Positions 1 to 7,758 of a stretch of 64,000 bases of DNA are shown in pieces. Numbering within the stretch: the first letter of the stretch is position 1; every line of letters starts with the position of its first letter. The notes below the pieces were generated by a model. That model saw only the letters and a list, made by a program, of their open reading frames with translations. It was not told the origin of the DNA and did not search any database. A program made the translations under genes and the position numbers. The DNA is from an uncultured Clostridia bacterium (GTDB lineage Bacteria > Bacillota > Clostridia > Christensenellales > Aristaeellaceae). The stretch covers positions 1-64,000 of the forward strand of contig CAMVAJ010000002.1 of the NCBI GenBank assembly GCA_947165425.1. The letters run 5' to 3'.

Positions 1-237
1 CAGGGCAACCCGCTGGCCCTCTGGCACGCCCTGGGCGAGCCGACCACGCTGACGGAGGAGCAGCTGAGCCTGCTGCGGGAGGCGGCGGTCCCCGGCGCGG
101 CGGCTCGTGCCGTCGCGGACGCGGAGCAGGTCGAAATCGGGCTGGGGCCCAACGCCGTCACGCGCTTCACCCTGACGCCGGCGGAGCTGGCGCCGGACTT
201 CGGCTATGACTACGGCTGGTATGTACGCGAGGAATGA
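1..237 (+). CDS. C-terminal end of a GH39-like beta-xylosidase (5' truncated by window)
   Basis: Frame 1 is open from the first base to a TGA at 235-237, giving the last 78 residues of a protein that begins before the window. The stretch NPLALWHALGEPTTLTEEQL followed by LREAAVP and a beta-rich end (VEIGLGPNAVTRFTLTP) resembles the C-terminal beta-sandwich of GH39 beta-xylosidases, which release xylose from xylo-oligosaccharides. The catalytic barrel is outside the window, so the family call rests on this tail and on the alpha-glucuronidase that follows 13 bp later. No signal peptide can be judged. Other clan-A glycosidases with similar tails are possible. Confidence 0.55.
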   Translation, partial: QGNPLALWHALGEPTTLTEEQLSLLREAAVPGAAARAVADAEQVEIGLGPNAVTRFTLTPAELAPDFGYDYGWYVREE

Positions 238-250
238 GAGGATCAAGAGC

Positions 251-2086
251 ATGAAGACATATACCGCATGGCTGCCGTTCCTGAAAGAGGTCCCGCCCAG
301 GGGCCTGGAGACCGCGGAGCTGGCGGCCTGGGAGTTGGAGCAGGGACTGCGGGGGCTGGACTGCGGCCTGAGCGGCCGGTGCGCGGTGGACGGAACGATG
401 CCCGAGGAGGCCTACCGGCTGGAGCGGGACGGGGAGACCTGCCTCGTCACCGGCGGACGGATCGGCGTGCTCTACGGCGTTTACGCCCTGCTGCGGGCGC
501 TGGCCCTGGGGCAGGCGCTGCCGGAGGGCGTGCAGCGCCCCTTCTACCCGGCGCGGATGATCAACTGCTGGGACAACGCGGACGGCTCCATCGAGCGCGG
601 CTACGCGGGACGGTCCCTCTGGTTCGAGGGCGGCGCGGTGCGCTATGATCCGGACCGGCTGCTGGAGCTGGCGCGGCTGATGGCGAGCGTGGGCCTGAAC
701 GTCCTGTGCCTGAACAACGTCAACGTCCGCGACCCGGCAGAGCGGCTGATCGAGGACTGGCTGCCGAAGCTCCGGGAGCTGGCGGCGCTCTTCCGCCCCT
801 TCGGCATCCGGCTGATGGTGTCGGTGGATTTCGCCCAGCCGATGCTGCACGGCATCCCGACGGCGGACCCGCTGGACGAGCGGGTAGCCGCCTGGTGGCG
901 CGAGCGGGCCCGGGACATCTGGACCCAGATCCCGGATCTCTACGGCTTCCTGGTCAAGGCGGACAGCGAGCACCGGCCGGGCCCCTTCACCTACGGCCGC
1001 AGCCACGCGGAGGGCGCGAACATGCTGGCCCGGGCCATCGCGCCCTACGGCGGCAAGCTGGTCTGGCGCGCCTTCGTGTACAACTGCCTGCAGGACTGGC
1101 GCGACCAGACCACGGACCGCCCCTGCGCGGCCTACGACACCTACGTGCCCCTGGACGGACAGTTCGACGCGAACGTGATCCTGCAGGTGAAAAACGGGCC
1201 CTTCGATTTCCAGGTGCGGGAGCCGGTGTCCCCGACCCTCCTCAAAATGGCCCACACCAGCCTGGCCCTGGAGTTCCAGCTGGCGCAGGAGTATACGGGC
1301 CAGCAGATCGACATCTACGCCATGGCGCCCCTCTTCCGGGAGGTCTTCGACGAGGTGCCGCCGGAGAAGGTGCAGGCGGTGGCGGCGGTCAGCAATTTCG
1401 GGCGGGACGGGAACTATTTCGGCCACCCCTTCGCGGCGGCGAACCTGTTCAGCTTCGGCTGCTTCGCATGGGACCCCGCGTCGGAGCCCGGGGAGACCAT
1501 GGCGGCGTGGGCCGGGCTGACCTATCCTTCCTGCGCGCGGACGCTGACGGAGGAGATCCTCCTGCCGAGCCGGGAGATCTACGAGCAGTACACCGCGCCC
1601 CTGGGCCTGTGCTGGATGGTGAACCCGAACCACCACTATGGCCCGAACCCCATGGGCTACGAGTTCCAGAGCTGGGGCACCTACCACCGGGCCAGCCGGG
1701 ACGCCGTGGGCATCGACCGCACCGGGGCCGGGACGGGCTACGCCGCCCAGTATCCGCCGGCGATGCGGGCGCGCTACGAGAACCCGGAGACCTGCCCGGA
1801 CCGGCTGCTACTCTTCTTCCACCGCCTGCCTTACAGTTTTGTCATGAGGGACGGGCGGACGCTGATCCAGCGGATCTACGACGACCATTTCGAGGGCGCT
1901 GAGCGCGTGGAGAAGATGGCGGAGATCCTCCGCACGCTCCCGCTGCCGCAGCCGGACCGGGACACGGCCCTGGCGAGGATGGAGAAGCAGCTGGCCAACG
2001 CCCGCGAGTGGCGCGACGTGGTCAACACCTTCTTCTGGCGCTTCAGCGGCGTGCCGGACGCGCATGGACGGAAGATCTACGACTGA
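251..2086 (+). CDS. aguA: Alpha-glucuronidase, GH67
   Basis: This 611-residue enzyme should remove (4-O-methyl)glucuronic acid from the ends of xylo-oligosaccharides in the cytoplasm. The GH67 core is clear: GFLVKADSE (Glu240), FTYGRSHAEGANMLA, LVWRAFVYNC, then LDGQF (Asp302) and QVREPVSP (Glu324), the last two matching the acidic residues that activate the catalytic water in this family. It is slightly shorter than the roughly 680-residue family members, mostly at the N-terminus. The ORF track start at 206 lies inside the upstream gene; the ATG at 251, preceded by a purine-rich GAGAGGAT, is preferred. It follows the GH39-like gene closely, suggesting a xylan-use operon, and ends at a strong terminator. 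Confidence 0.95.
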   Translation: MKTYTAWLPFLKEVPPRGLETAELAAWELEQGLRGLDCGLSGRCAVDGTMPEEAYRLERDGETCLVTGGRIGVLYGVYALLRALALGQALPEGVQRPFYPARMINCWDNADGSIERGYAGRSLWFEGGAVRYDPDRLLELARLMASVGLNVLCLNNVNVRDPAERLIEDWLPKLRELAALFRPFGIRLMVSVDFAQPMLHGIPTADPLDERVAAWWRERARDIWTQIPDLYGFLVKADSEHRPGPFTYGRSHAEGANMLARAIAPYGGKLVWRAFVYNCLQDWRDQTTDRPCAAYDTYVPLDGQFDANVILQVKNGPFDFQVREPVSPTLLKMAHTSLALEFQLAQEYTGQQIDIYAMAPLFREVFDEVPPEKVQAVAAVSNFGRDGNYFGHPFAAANLFSFGCFAWDPASEPGETMAAWAGLTYPSCARTLTEEILLPSREIYEQYTAPLGLCWMVNPNHHYGPNPMGYEFQSWGTYHRASRDAVGIDRTGAGTGYAAQYPPAMRARYENPETCPDRLLLFFHRLPYSFVMRDGRTLIQRIYDDHFEGAERVEKMAEILRTLPLPQPDRDTALARMEKQLANAREWRDVVNTFFWRFSGVPDAHGRKIYD

Positions 2087-2104
2087 CCGGCCCGGGCGGC
2101 CGGC

Positions 2105-2145
2105 GCACGCAAAAAGGCCTGCGTAACGCAGGCCTTTTTGCGTGC
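2105..2145. terminator. Bidirectional terminator between aguA and the SH3b gene
   Basis: A perfect inverted repeat with 20-bp arms and a single-base centre (left arm GCACGCAAAAAGGCCTGCGT). The A and T tracts within the arms give a U-tract on either strand, so it can end both the plus-strand xylan genes and the minus-strand SH3b gene, which converge here. Confidence 0.9.
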
Positions 2146-2161
2146 CGCTGATCCGGAGGGA

Positions 2162-4078
2162 TCAGGGCGCGATGATCTCCGACGAGGCGGAGGGGGTGAT
2201 CAGCTCGGGGTAGGTGCTCTCGATCACCGGGGTGATGAGCTCGCTGGAGGCCTCGGGGGTGATGATCTCCGACGAGGCGGAGGGGGTGATCAGCTCCGGG
2301 TAGGTGCTCTCCACGGTCGGCGTGATGAGCTCGGCGGAGGCCGTGGGCGTAATCAGCTCGGCGGAGGCCGAGGGGGTGATCAGCTCGGGGTAGGTGCTCT
2401 CCACCGCCGGGGTGATGGGCGCGATGAACTCGGAGGTCGAGAAGGGCGTGATCAGCTCCGGATAGGTGCTCTCGGTGGAGGTGGACTCAGGGTCGGGGGC
2501 GTTCACGCTGCTCTGCACGATGCAGTAGCTGGAGGAGATGCTGCCCTGATAGCCGCTGCCGGGCATCGCCGTGACGGTCAGCCGCAGATCGGTGCCCGCG
2601 AGGCTGGGCGTCACATAGAGGGTTGCGCCGGTGCCGACGGTGACGCCGTTGGACTGCCAGTTGTAGGTGACGGCGTAGGAGTTGAGGTTCAGGTTCGCGC
2701 TCAGCGTGACGCCGGGCGTGGTGGCGTTGGGCAGGGAGACCGAGCCGTTGAGCTGCTGCGTGATCACCGCCTGCTGCACAGGCGCGGTGAACGGGCTGGC
2801 GATGGTGCCGGTATAGCTGCCGGTGCCGATGGCGACGCAGTAGAGCCGGTGGCCGATGTCGGCGCTCTGGGCGGTGTAGACCTGGGAGGCGCCCACGTTG
2901 GAGCCGTCATCCCGATACCAGCGGTAGCTGGCGGTCGCGCCGCCCGGCTGCACCGTCGCGGTGATGGACTGGCCGACCCGGACGCTGCTCAGGCTCAGGC
3001 TGACGCCGGTGATGTTGTAGGAGGGCGTCGGCCAGCCGTAGGTGACGGAGGCCGTCTTGGCCGAGTCCCTGGTGCCGGTATAGGGGCTCACGCCCTTGAC
3101 CCGCGCCCAGATGCGGTGCCCCACGTCGGTGTACTGCAGGGTGTAGGTCTGGGCGGAGGAGAGGAGCTGGTTGAGCTCATTGTACCACTGGGTGGAGTAG
3201 ATCGCCCCGGCGGGGGAGACCGCCGTGGAGAGCGTCTGGCCCACGGTCGGCGTGCCGATGACGGACACCGCGCTCAGCGCGTAGGTGTGGGGCTGAGGCT
3301 GGGGCTGCGGGCTCGGCGTGTAGCCGGTGACCAGGTACTGGTTCATCATGTAGCCCATGTCGGCGCCGACGCGGATATAGTCCCAGACGGCGTTGTGGCT
3401 CAGCACGGTCACCTGGGTGCCCACGGGATAGAGCCGGATCGCGCCGTATCCCTTGCCGGGACCGCGGCGGAGGTAGACGGGCTTGCCGTTGGCGGCCCAG
3501 ACCCAGGCGGTGTAGTTGGCGTTGTAACTGGGCGGGGTGATGCCGCCGGAGCCGCCGCTGCCGCCCCCGCTCTGGGTATGGAGATATTTGGCCATCATGT
3601 AGCCGGTCTGGACGCCCGCCTTGATGTAGTGCCAGTAGGTGCCGCGGGAGAGGATGGTGACCTTCGTGCCCACGGAGTAGGTGCCGATCACGCCGTAGTT
3701 CATCCCGGGGCCGGAGCGCAGATTGACATCGCGGCCGTTGGCGGAGTAAATGTAGGCGGCGCCTGTCCCGCCCGAGGGCTGGGGCGCCACGGAACCGCCG
3801 CCGCCGGGGGGCGTGGTGGTCAGATAGCTGGAGTACATATAGCCGGTCATGCCGGAGGCGGCGCGCACATAATACCAGTAGCCGGAGCTGCCCAGATAGG
3901 TCAGGGGCGTGCCCGTATAAAAGCTGGCGATGGTCGGCGCGTCAAAGGAGGGCGAGCTGCGCATGCGCAGCCAGCCGCCCTGGACATAGACGGTGCTCGT
4001 CGGCGCGGCCGATGCGGCCGGCAGGGTCAGGGTCAGAAACAGCATCAGCGCGAGGCTGACGGAGATCCACCGCTTCAT
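2162..4078 (-). CDS. Secreted SH3b / Ig-like protein with a repetitive ELITP tail
   Basis: A 638-residue exported protein of unknown role. A Sec signal peptide (MKRWISVSLALMLFLTLTLP, cleavage near AASA) is followed by three SH3b modules at about 27-95, 108-170 and 188-255 (motifs LRMRSSPS, VNLRSGPG, VYLRRGPG), each followed by a G-Y-M segment. Three Ig-like modules with W-Y and DxGHR motifs cover about 270-525. The last 110 residues are a Ser/Thr/Glu/Pro-rich repeat of ESTYPELITP and S/A-A/S-x-E-I/L-ITP units. SH3b domains usually bind cell-wall peptides; no catalytic domain, LPXTG or S-layer motif is visible. It is monocistronic with its own promoter at 4143-4171. Wall association is inferred. 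Confidence 0.8.
   Translation of the reverse strand: MKRWISVSLALMLFLTLTLPAASAAPTSTVYVQGGWLRMRSSPSFDAPTIASFYTGTPLTYLGSSGYWYYVRAASGMTGYMYSSYLTTTPPGGGGSVAPQPSGGTGAAYIYSANGRDVNLRSGPGMNYGVIGTYSVGTKVTILSRGTYWHYIKAGVQTGYMMAKYLHTQSGGGSGGSGGITPPSYNANYTAWVWAANGKPVYLRRGPGKGYGAIRLYPVGTQVTVLSHNAVWDYIRVGADMGYMMNQYLVTGYTPSPQPQPQPHTYALSAVSVIGTPTVGQTLSTAVSPAGAIYSTQWYNELNQLLSSAQTYTLQYTDVGHRIWARVKGVSPYTGTRDSAKTASVTYGWPTPSYNITGVSLSLSSVRVGQSITATVQPGGATASYRWYRDDGSNVGASQVYTAQSADIGHRLYCVAIGTGSYTGTIASPFTAPVQQAVITQQLNGSVSLPNATTPGVTLSANLNLNSYAVTYNWQSNGVTVGTGATLYVTPSLAGTDLRLTVTAMPGSGYQGSISSSYCIVQSSVNAPDPESTSTESTYPELITPFSTSEFIAPITPAVESTYPELITPSASAELITPTASAELITPTVESTYPELITPSASSEIITPEASSELITPVIESTYPELITPSASSEIIAP
2165..2480 (-). 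repeat. In-frame tandem repeats encoding (ESTY)PELITP / S-x-S/A-E-I/L-ITP units
   Basis: The 3' end of the SH3b gene consists of related 27-60 bp units, for example GTGATCAGCTCSGGGTAGGT repeated four times on the plus strand with small changes. The repeats keep the reading frame. They encode a low-complexity, acidic and proline-containing C-terminal tail. Confidence 0.8.
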
Positions 4079-4142
4079 TCTTCATCCCTCCTTGCGCCAC
4101 AGGCAAAAGCCGGAGGCACAGAATTCCCCTTTGTACACAGCC

Positions 4143-4171
4143 ATTATACAATGATTCCAGACTCCGCGCAA
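4143..4171 (-). promoter_or_regulatory. Sigma-A promoter of the SH3b gene
   Basis: On the minus strand TTGCGC (4166-4171) and TATAAT (4143-4148) are separated by 17 bp, about 65 bp upstream of the ATG at 4078. An AGGAGG-like Shine-Dalgarno lies just before the start. Confidence 0.7.
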
Positions 4172-4276
4172 GGGGACGGAGGGCGGGGCGGAGGGCGTGA
4201 AAACCCTTGCATATAAAGGGTTCCGGGCGATCGGGCCTGTTAACGTGTGTAACAAATGCGGGGACAGGAGGACGGA

Positions 4277-4309
4277 AAAGCCCCGGCCGGACGGATCCGG
4301 CCAGGGCTT
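4277..4309 (-). terminator. Terminator downstream of serA
   Basis: A GC-rich hairpin (minus strand GCCCTGGCCGG / CCGGCCGGGGC) followed by TTTT, 33 bp after the serA stop codon. Confidence 0.8.
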
Positions 4310-4341
4310 GGGATTGATGTGTGATTCGCTCGGGGGCAGGC

Positions 4342-5517
4342 TCAGTCTTCCTTCACGCGGCGCACGCGCAGCACGCCCTCGATGGCCCGCAGCTTCTCCA
4401 CGGTGTCGCGGGGCATCCGCGCGCTCAGGTCCAGGAGCGTGTAGGCGTACTCGCCGCGGCTCTTGTTGGCCAGGTTCTCGATGTTCAGCCCCTGGGTGCC
4501 GAAGAAGGCGGTGATCTGGGACAGGATGTTGGGAATGTTGCGGTGCAGGATCGCCACGCGGGCGGCGGTCTCGCAGACGCCGGCGTTCAGATCCGGATAG
4601 TTGACGGAGTGCAGGATGTTGCCGTTGTCCAGGTAGTCCTGCAGCTCGTCGGCAGCCATCACCGCGCAGTTGTCCTCGGCCTCCTCGGTGGACGCGCCCA
4701 GGTGCGGGATCACGATGGCCTTGTCCATGGCGGCGCTCACCGGGTTCGGGAAGTCGGTGACATAGCGGCGCAGCTTGCCGCTCTCCAGGGCGGCGGCCAC
4801 GGCCTGCTCGTCGCAGAGGGCGTCGCGGGCGAAGTTCAGCAGCACCGCGCCGTCCTTCATCTTCGCGATGGCGTCCGCGTTCACCATGCCCTTGGTGGAG
4901 GCGGTGGCGGGGACGTGGATGGTCACATAGTCGCTGACCGCGTAGAGCTCCTCCACCTTCTCCGCGTGGCGGACGGCGGGGGAGAGCTTCCAAGCCGCGT
5001 TGACGGACATGTAGGGGTCAAAGCCATAGACCTTCATGCCGAGGGAGACGGCGGCGTTGGCCACCAGCACGCCGATGGCGCCCAGGCCGATCACGCCCAG
5101 GGTCTTGCCCTGCAGCTCGCGGCCGGCGAAGGCCTTCTTGGCCTTCTCGGTGGTCTTGGCGATGGCGGGATCCGCCTTGTTCTCCTTCGCCCAGGCGATG
5201 CCGCCGGCCACGTCGCGGGCGGCCAGCAGCAGGCCGCAGAGCACCAGCTCCTTGACGGAGTTGGCGTTGGCGCCGGGGGTGTTGAAGACGACGATGCCGG
5301 CCTCGGCACAGCGGTCCAGCGGGATGTTGTTGACGCCGGCGCCGGCGCGGGCGATGGCCCGCAGGCCGTCCGGGAAGACGGTCTCCTTCATGTCGGCGGA
5401 GCGCACCAGGACGCCCGCCGCCTCGTCGATGGCGTCCACCAGCTCGTAGCCGGGGCGGAAGCGGTCGGTGCCGACCTTGGCGATATTGTTCAGGCAGAAG
5501 ATTTTGCGGTTTTTCAT
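4342..5517 (-). CDS. serA: D-3-phosphoglycerate dehydrogenase (short, ACT-containing)
   Basis: First committed step of serine synthesis: oxidation of 3-phosphoglycerate to 3-phosphohydroxypyruvate with NAD. The 391 residues show a substrate domain with NTPGANANSVKE (79-90), an NAD-binding fold with GVIGLGAIG (141-149), the catalytic histidine in PHLGAST (His272), and a C-terminal ACT domain from about 320 that could allow serine feedback. The usual NxARG is NFARD (Arg231) and the usual catalytic-Glu segment reads DFPNPV, as in a divergent subfamily of anaerobes. It sits 2 bp after serC, so the two are surely cotranscribed. Confidence 0.93.
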   Translation of the reverse strand: MKNRKIFCLNNIAKVGTDRFRPGYELVDAIDEAAGVLVRSADMKETVFPDGLRAIARAGAGVNNIPLDRCAEAGIVVFNTPGANANSVKELVLCGLLLAARDVAGGIAWAKENKADPAIAKTTEKAKKAFAGRELQGKTLGVIGLGAIGVLVANAAVSLGMKVYGFDPYMSVNAAWKLSPAVRHAEKVEELYAVSDYVTIHVPATASTKGMVNADAIAKMKDGAVLLNFARDALCDEQAVAAALESGKLRRYVTDFPNPVSAAMDKAIVIPHLGASTEEAEDNCAVMAADELQDYLDNGNILHSVNYPDLNAGVCETAARVAILHRNIPNILSQITAFFGTQGLNIENLANKSRGEYAYTLLDLSARMPRDTVEKLRAIEGVLRVRRVKED

Positions 5518-5519
5518 GA

Positions 5520-6602
5520 TTATGCGTTCTCCTTCTCAAAGGCGGTCATGAAATCGACCAGCGCCTGCACGCCCTCGATGGGCATGGCGTTGTAGATGGA
5601 GGCGCGCATGCCGCCGACGGTGCGGTGGCCCTTTAGGTTCTTGAAGCCGGCCTTGGTGGCCTCGGCGATGAACTTCTTGTCCATGTCCTCGTTGCCGGTG
5701 ACGAAGGGCACGTTCATCAGGGAGCGGTCCTCCTTGACCACGGTGCCGTGGAAGAGGCGGGACTGGTCGAGATAGTCGTAGAGCACCTTCGCCTTGGCGA
5801 TATTGCGGCGCTGCATCTCCTCCAGGCCGCCCATGGCCTTGAGCCATTTGAACACGAGGCCGCAGACATAGATGTTCCAGCAGGGCGGCGTGTTGTAGAG
5901 GCTCTTGTTGTCCGCGTGGGTCTTGTAGCGGAGCATGGTGGGCGTGAAGGGGAGCACGTCCTCGCGGATCAGATCCTCGCGGATGATGACGATGGTGACG
6001 CCCGCGGGGCCCACGTTCTTCTGCACGCCGCCCCAGACGATGCCGTACTTGGTCACGTCCATCGGCTCGGAGAGCAGCATGGAGGAGACGTCGCTCACCA
6101 GCGGCTTGCCCTGCGTGTCGGGCAGCTGATGGTAGACGGTGCCGTAGATCGTATTGTTCTGGCAGATATAGACATAGTCCGCGTCCGGGCTGATCTGCAG
6201 ATTGGACAGGTCGGGGATGTAGGAGAAGGTCTTGTCCGCGGAGGAGGCGATCACGTTCACCTTGCCGTAGAGCTCGGCCTCCTTGGCGGCCTTCTTGGCC
6301 CACTGGCCGGTCAGGATGTAGTCGGCGACGCGGTTGCGCATCAGGTTCATGGGAACCATGGCGAACTGCGTGTTGCCGCCGCCCTGCAGGAAGAGCACCT
6401 TATAGTTCTCGGGGATACCCAGCAGCTCGCGCAGGTCCGCCTCCGCGGTGTCGAGGATCGCTTCGAAGTCCTTGGAGCGGTGGCTCATCTCCATGACGCT
6501 CATGCCGCTCGAACCGTACTCGAGCATATCCGCCGCGCACTCGCGCAGCACTTCCTCCGGCAGACAGGCCGGGCCAGCTGAGAAATTGTACACCCTGCTC
6601 AT
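5520..6602 (-). CDS. serC: Phosphoserine aminotransferase
   Basis: Second step of serine synthesis: glutamate-dependent transamination of 3-phosphohydroxypyruvate with PLP. The 360-residue length is typical. It begins YNFSAGPACLP, contains HRSKDF, FLQGGGNTQF and the PLP-binding lysine in GGVQKNVGPAG (Lys195), and ends with GHRTVGGMRASIYNA, all family hallmarks. The ATG at 6602 has a GGAGGG Shine-Dalgarno at 6 nt. It is first in the serC-serA operon; no serB phosphatase is seen nearby. Confidence 0.96.
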   Translation of the reverse strand: MSRVYNFSAGPACLPEEVLRECAADMLEYGSSGMSVMEMSHRSKDFEAILDTAEADLRELLGIPENYKVLFLQGGGNTQFAMVPMNLMRNRVADYILTGQWAKKAAKEAELYGKVNVIASSADKTFSYIPDLSNLQISPDADYVYICQNNTIYGTVYHQLPDTQGKPLVSDVSSMLLSEPMDVTKYGIVWGGVQKNVGPAGVTIVIIREDLIREDVLPFTPTMLRYKTHADNKSLYNTPPCWNIYVCGLVFKWLKAMGGLEEMQRRNIAKAKVLYDYLDQSRLFHGTVVKEDRSLMNVPFVTGNEDMDKKFIAEATKAGFKNLKGHRTVGGMRASIYNAMPIEGVQALVDFMTAFEKENA

Positions 6603-6626
6603 AAGACACCCTCCATTTCATTTGCG

Positions 6627-6663
6627 GCGGTATGCTTTCATACCGCATGAGCAAAGTATAGCA
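6627..6663 (-). promoter_or_regulatory. serC promoter (extended -10) with palindrome at the transcript start
   Basis: Minus strand TGCTATACT (6655-6663) is an extended -10. The expected start of transcription falls at about 6648, immediately before an 8-bp inverted repeat GCGGTATG-AAAG-CATACCGC (6627-6646). The palindrome could be an operator or a 5' stabilising hairpin; no -35 is obvious. Confidence 0.6.
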
Positions 6664-6789
6664 CAAACCGCGAGAAAGATTTGTTTTTATTCTGATTGCC
6701 TTTTACGGGTGAAAACAGGACAGAAAGGACAAATCACGGTTTGCACATCCGCGGCGCCATAAAAATAGAAGACAAAATCGGAGGTTTCC

Positions 6790-6818
6790 TTGCAAAACCG
6801 GGCGTAATCTGTTATCAT
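6790..6818 (+). promoter_or_regulatory. Promoter of the rpiR-like gene
   Basis: TTGCAA (6790-6795) and TATCAT (6813-6818) with a 17-bp spacer, about 40 bp before the ATG at 6860. It diverges from the serC promoter. Confidence 0.65.
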
Positions 6819-6859
6819 GACCGACGGGCTTTTTCATTTGGCAAGGGGGAGCGAGGGCT

Positions 6860-7732
6860 ATGCAGGAGCTGGTTACGCAATTGAACCGCACGGGCCGGCG
6901 TCTGAGCAAGGGACACCGGCGGATCGCGGCGTATATCGAGGCGCACTATGACAAGGTGGCCGGCATGACGGCCAACCGGCTGAGCGCCTGCGTCGGGGTC
7001 AGCGATTCGACCGTGGTCCGCTTCGCCACCGCCCTCGGCTACGAGGGCTACGCCCAGTTCCAGCGCGCGCTGCAGGAGCTGGTGAGCCACCGGCTCACCG
7101 CCGGACAGCGGGTGGAGATGGCCGCCGATCTGCAGCCGGCGGAGGCGCTGCCGACGGTGCTCCGCTCCGACATGCACAACCTCCGGGAGACGCTGGAGGG
7201 CGTGGACAGCCAGGTCTTCGACCGGGCGGTGCGGCGGCTGCTGGAGGCGCGGAGCATCTACGTGATGGGCCTGCGCTCCGCGGCGGTGCTGGCGCAGTTC
7301 GCCGGCTACTACCTCAACTACATCTTCGACGACGTCCATCTGGTCTCCTCCGGCGCGACGGACGTCTTTGAGGAGATCTCCCGGATGAAGAGCGGAGACG
7401 TGCTGCTGGGCATCTCCTTCCCCCGGTACTCGACCCGCACGCTGGAGGCGATGCGCTTCGCGAAGCGGACCGGGGCGCAGGTGATCGCGCTGACGGACGG
7501 CCCGATGTCCCCCCTCGCCGAGGTGGCGGACGACACCCTCTTCGCCCGGACGGAGATGGCGTCCTTCGTGGACTCCCTGACCGCGCCGATGGCGATGATC
7601 AACGCGCTGCTGGTGGCCCTGGGCCTGGAGCGGCGGGACGCGCTGGCGGAGCATTTCCGGCAGTTGGAGGCCATCTGGGACACCTACGCGGTCTATCTGG
7701 AGGAGGGCCGCGGCGGGCAGGAGGAAGAGTGA
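6860..7732 (+). CDS. RpiR/MurR-family transcriptional regulator
   Basis: A 290-residue DNA-binding regulator with an N-terminal helix-turn-helix (1-77; MTANRLSACVGVSDSTVVRFATALGYEGYAQFQ) and a C-terminal SIS sugar-phosphate domain (about 115-260; IYVMGLRSAA, GDVLLGISFPRYSTRTLEAM). Members sense phosphosugars and control sugar or amino-sugar genes. No sugar-phosphate enzyme lies next to it; the downstream genes are a flavoprotein, an exonuclease and a secreted MBL-fold protein, so its target cannot be read from context. Start codon ATG with an AAGGGGGAG ribosome site. Confidence 0.9.
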   Translation: MQELVTQLNRTGRRLSKGHRRIAAYIEAHYDKVAGMTANRLSACVGVSDSTVVRFATALGYEGYAQFQRALQELVSHRLTAGQRVEMAADLQPAEALPTVLRSDMHNLRETLEGVDSQVFDRAVRRLLEARSIYVMGLRSAAVLAQFAGYYLNYIFDDVHLVSSGATDVFEEISRMKSGDVLLGISFPRYSTRTLEAMRFAKRTGAQVIALTDGPMSPLAEVADDTLFARTEMASFVDSLTAPMAMINALLVALGLERRDALAEHFRQLEAIWDTYAVYLEEGRGGQEEE

Positions 7733-7758
7733 GCCCCGGGGACGGGACGGAGGAGAAG

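Noticed and set aside
2138-4216. 692-residue plus-strand ORF opposite the SH3b gene
   Set aside because: Its Gly/Asp repeats are the reverse complement of the ELITP repeats and SH3b modules; the minus frame has signal peptide, promoter and domains.
4200-4225. AACCCTT-AAGGGTT hairpin downstream of serA
   Set aside because: Short AT-containing stem in an AT-rich patch after the serA terminator; no T tract or conserved context to assign a role.
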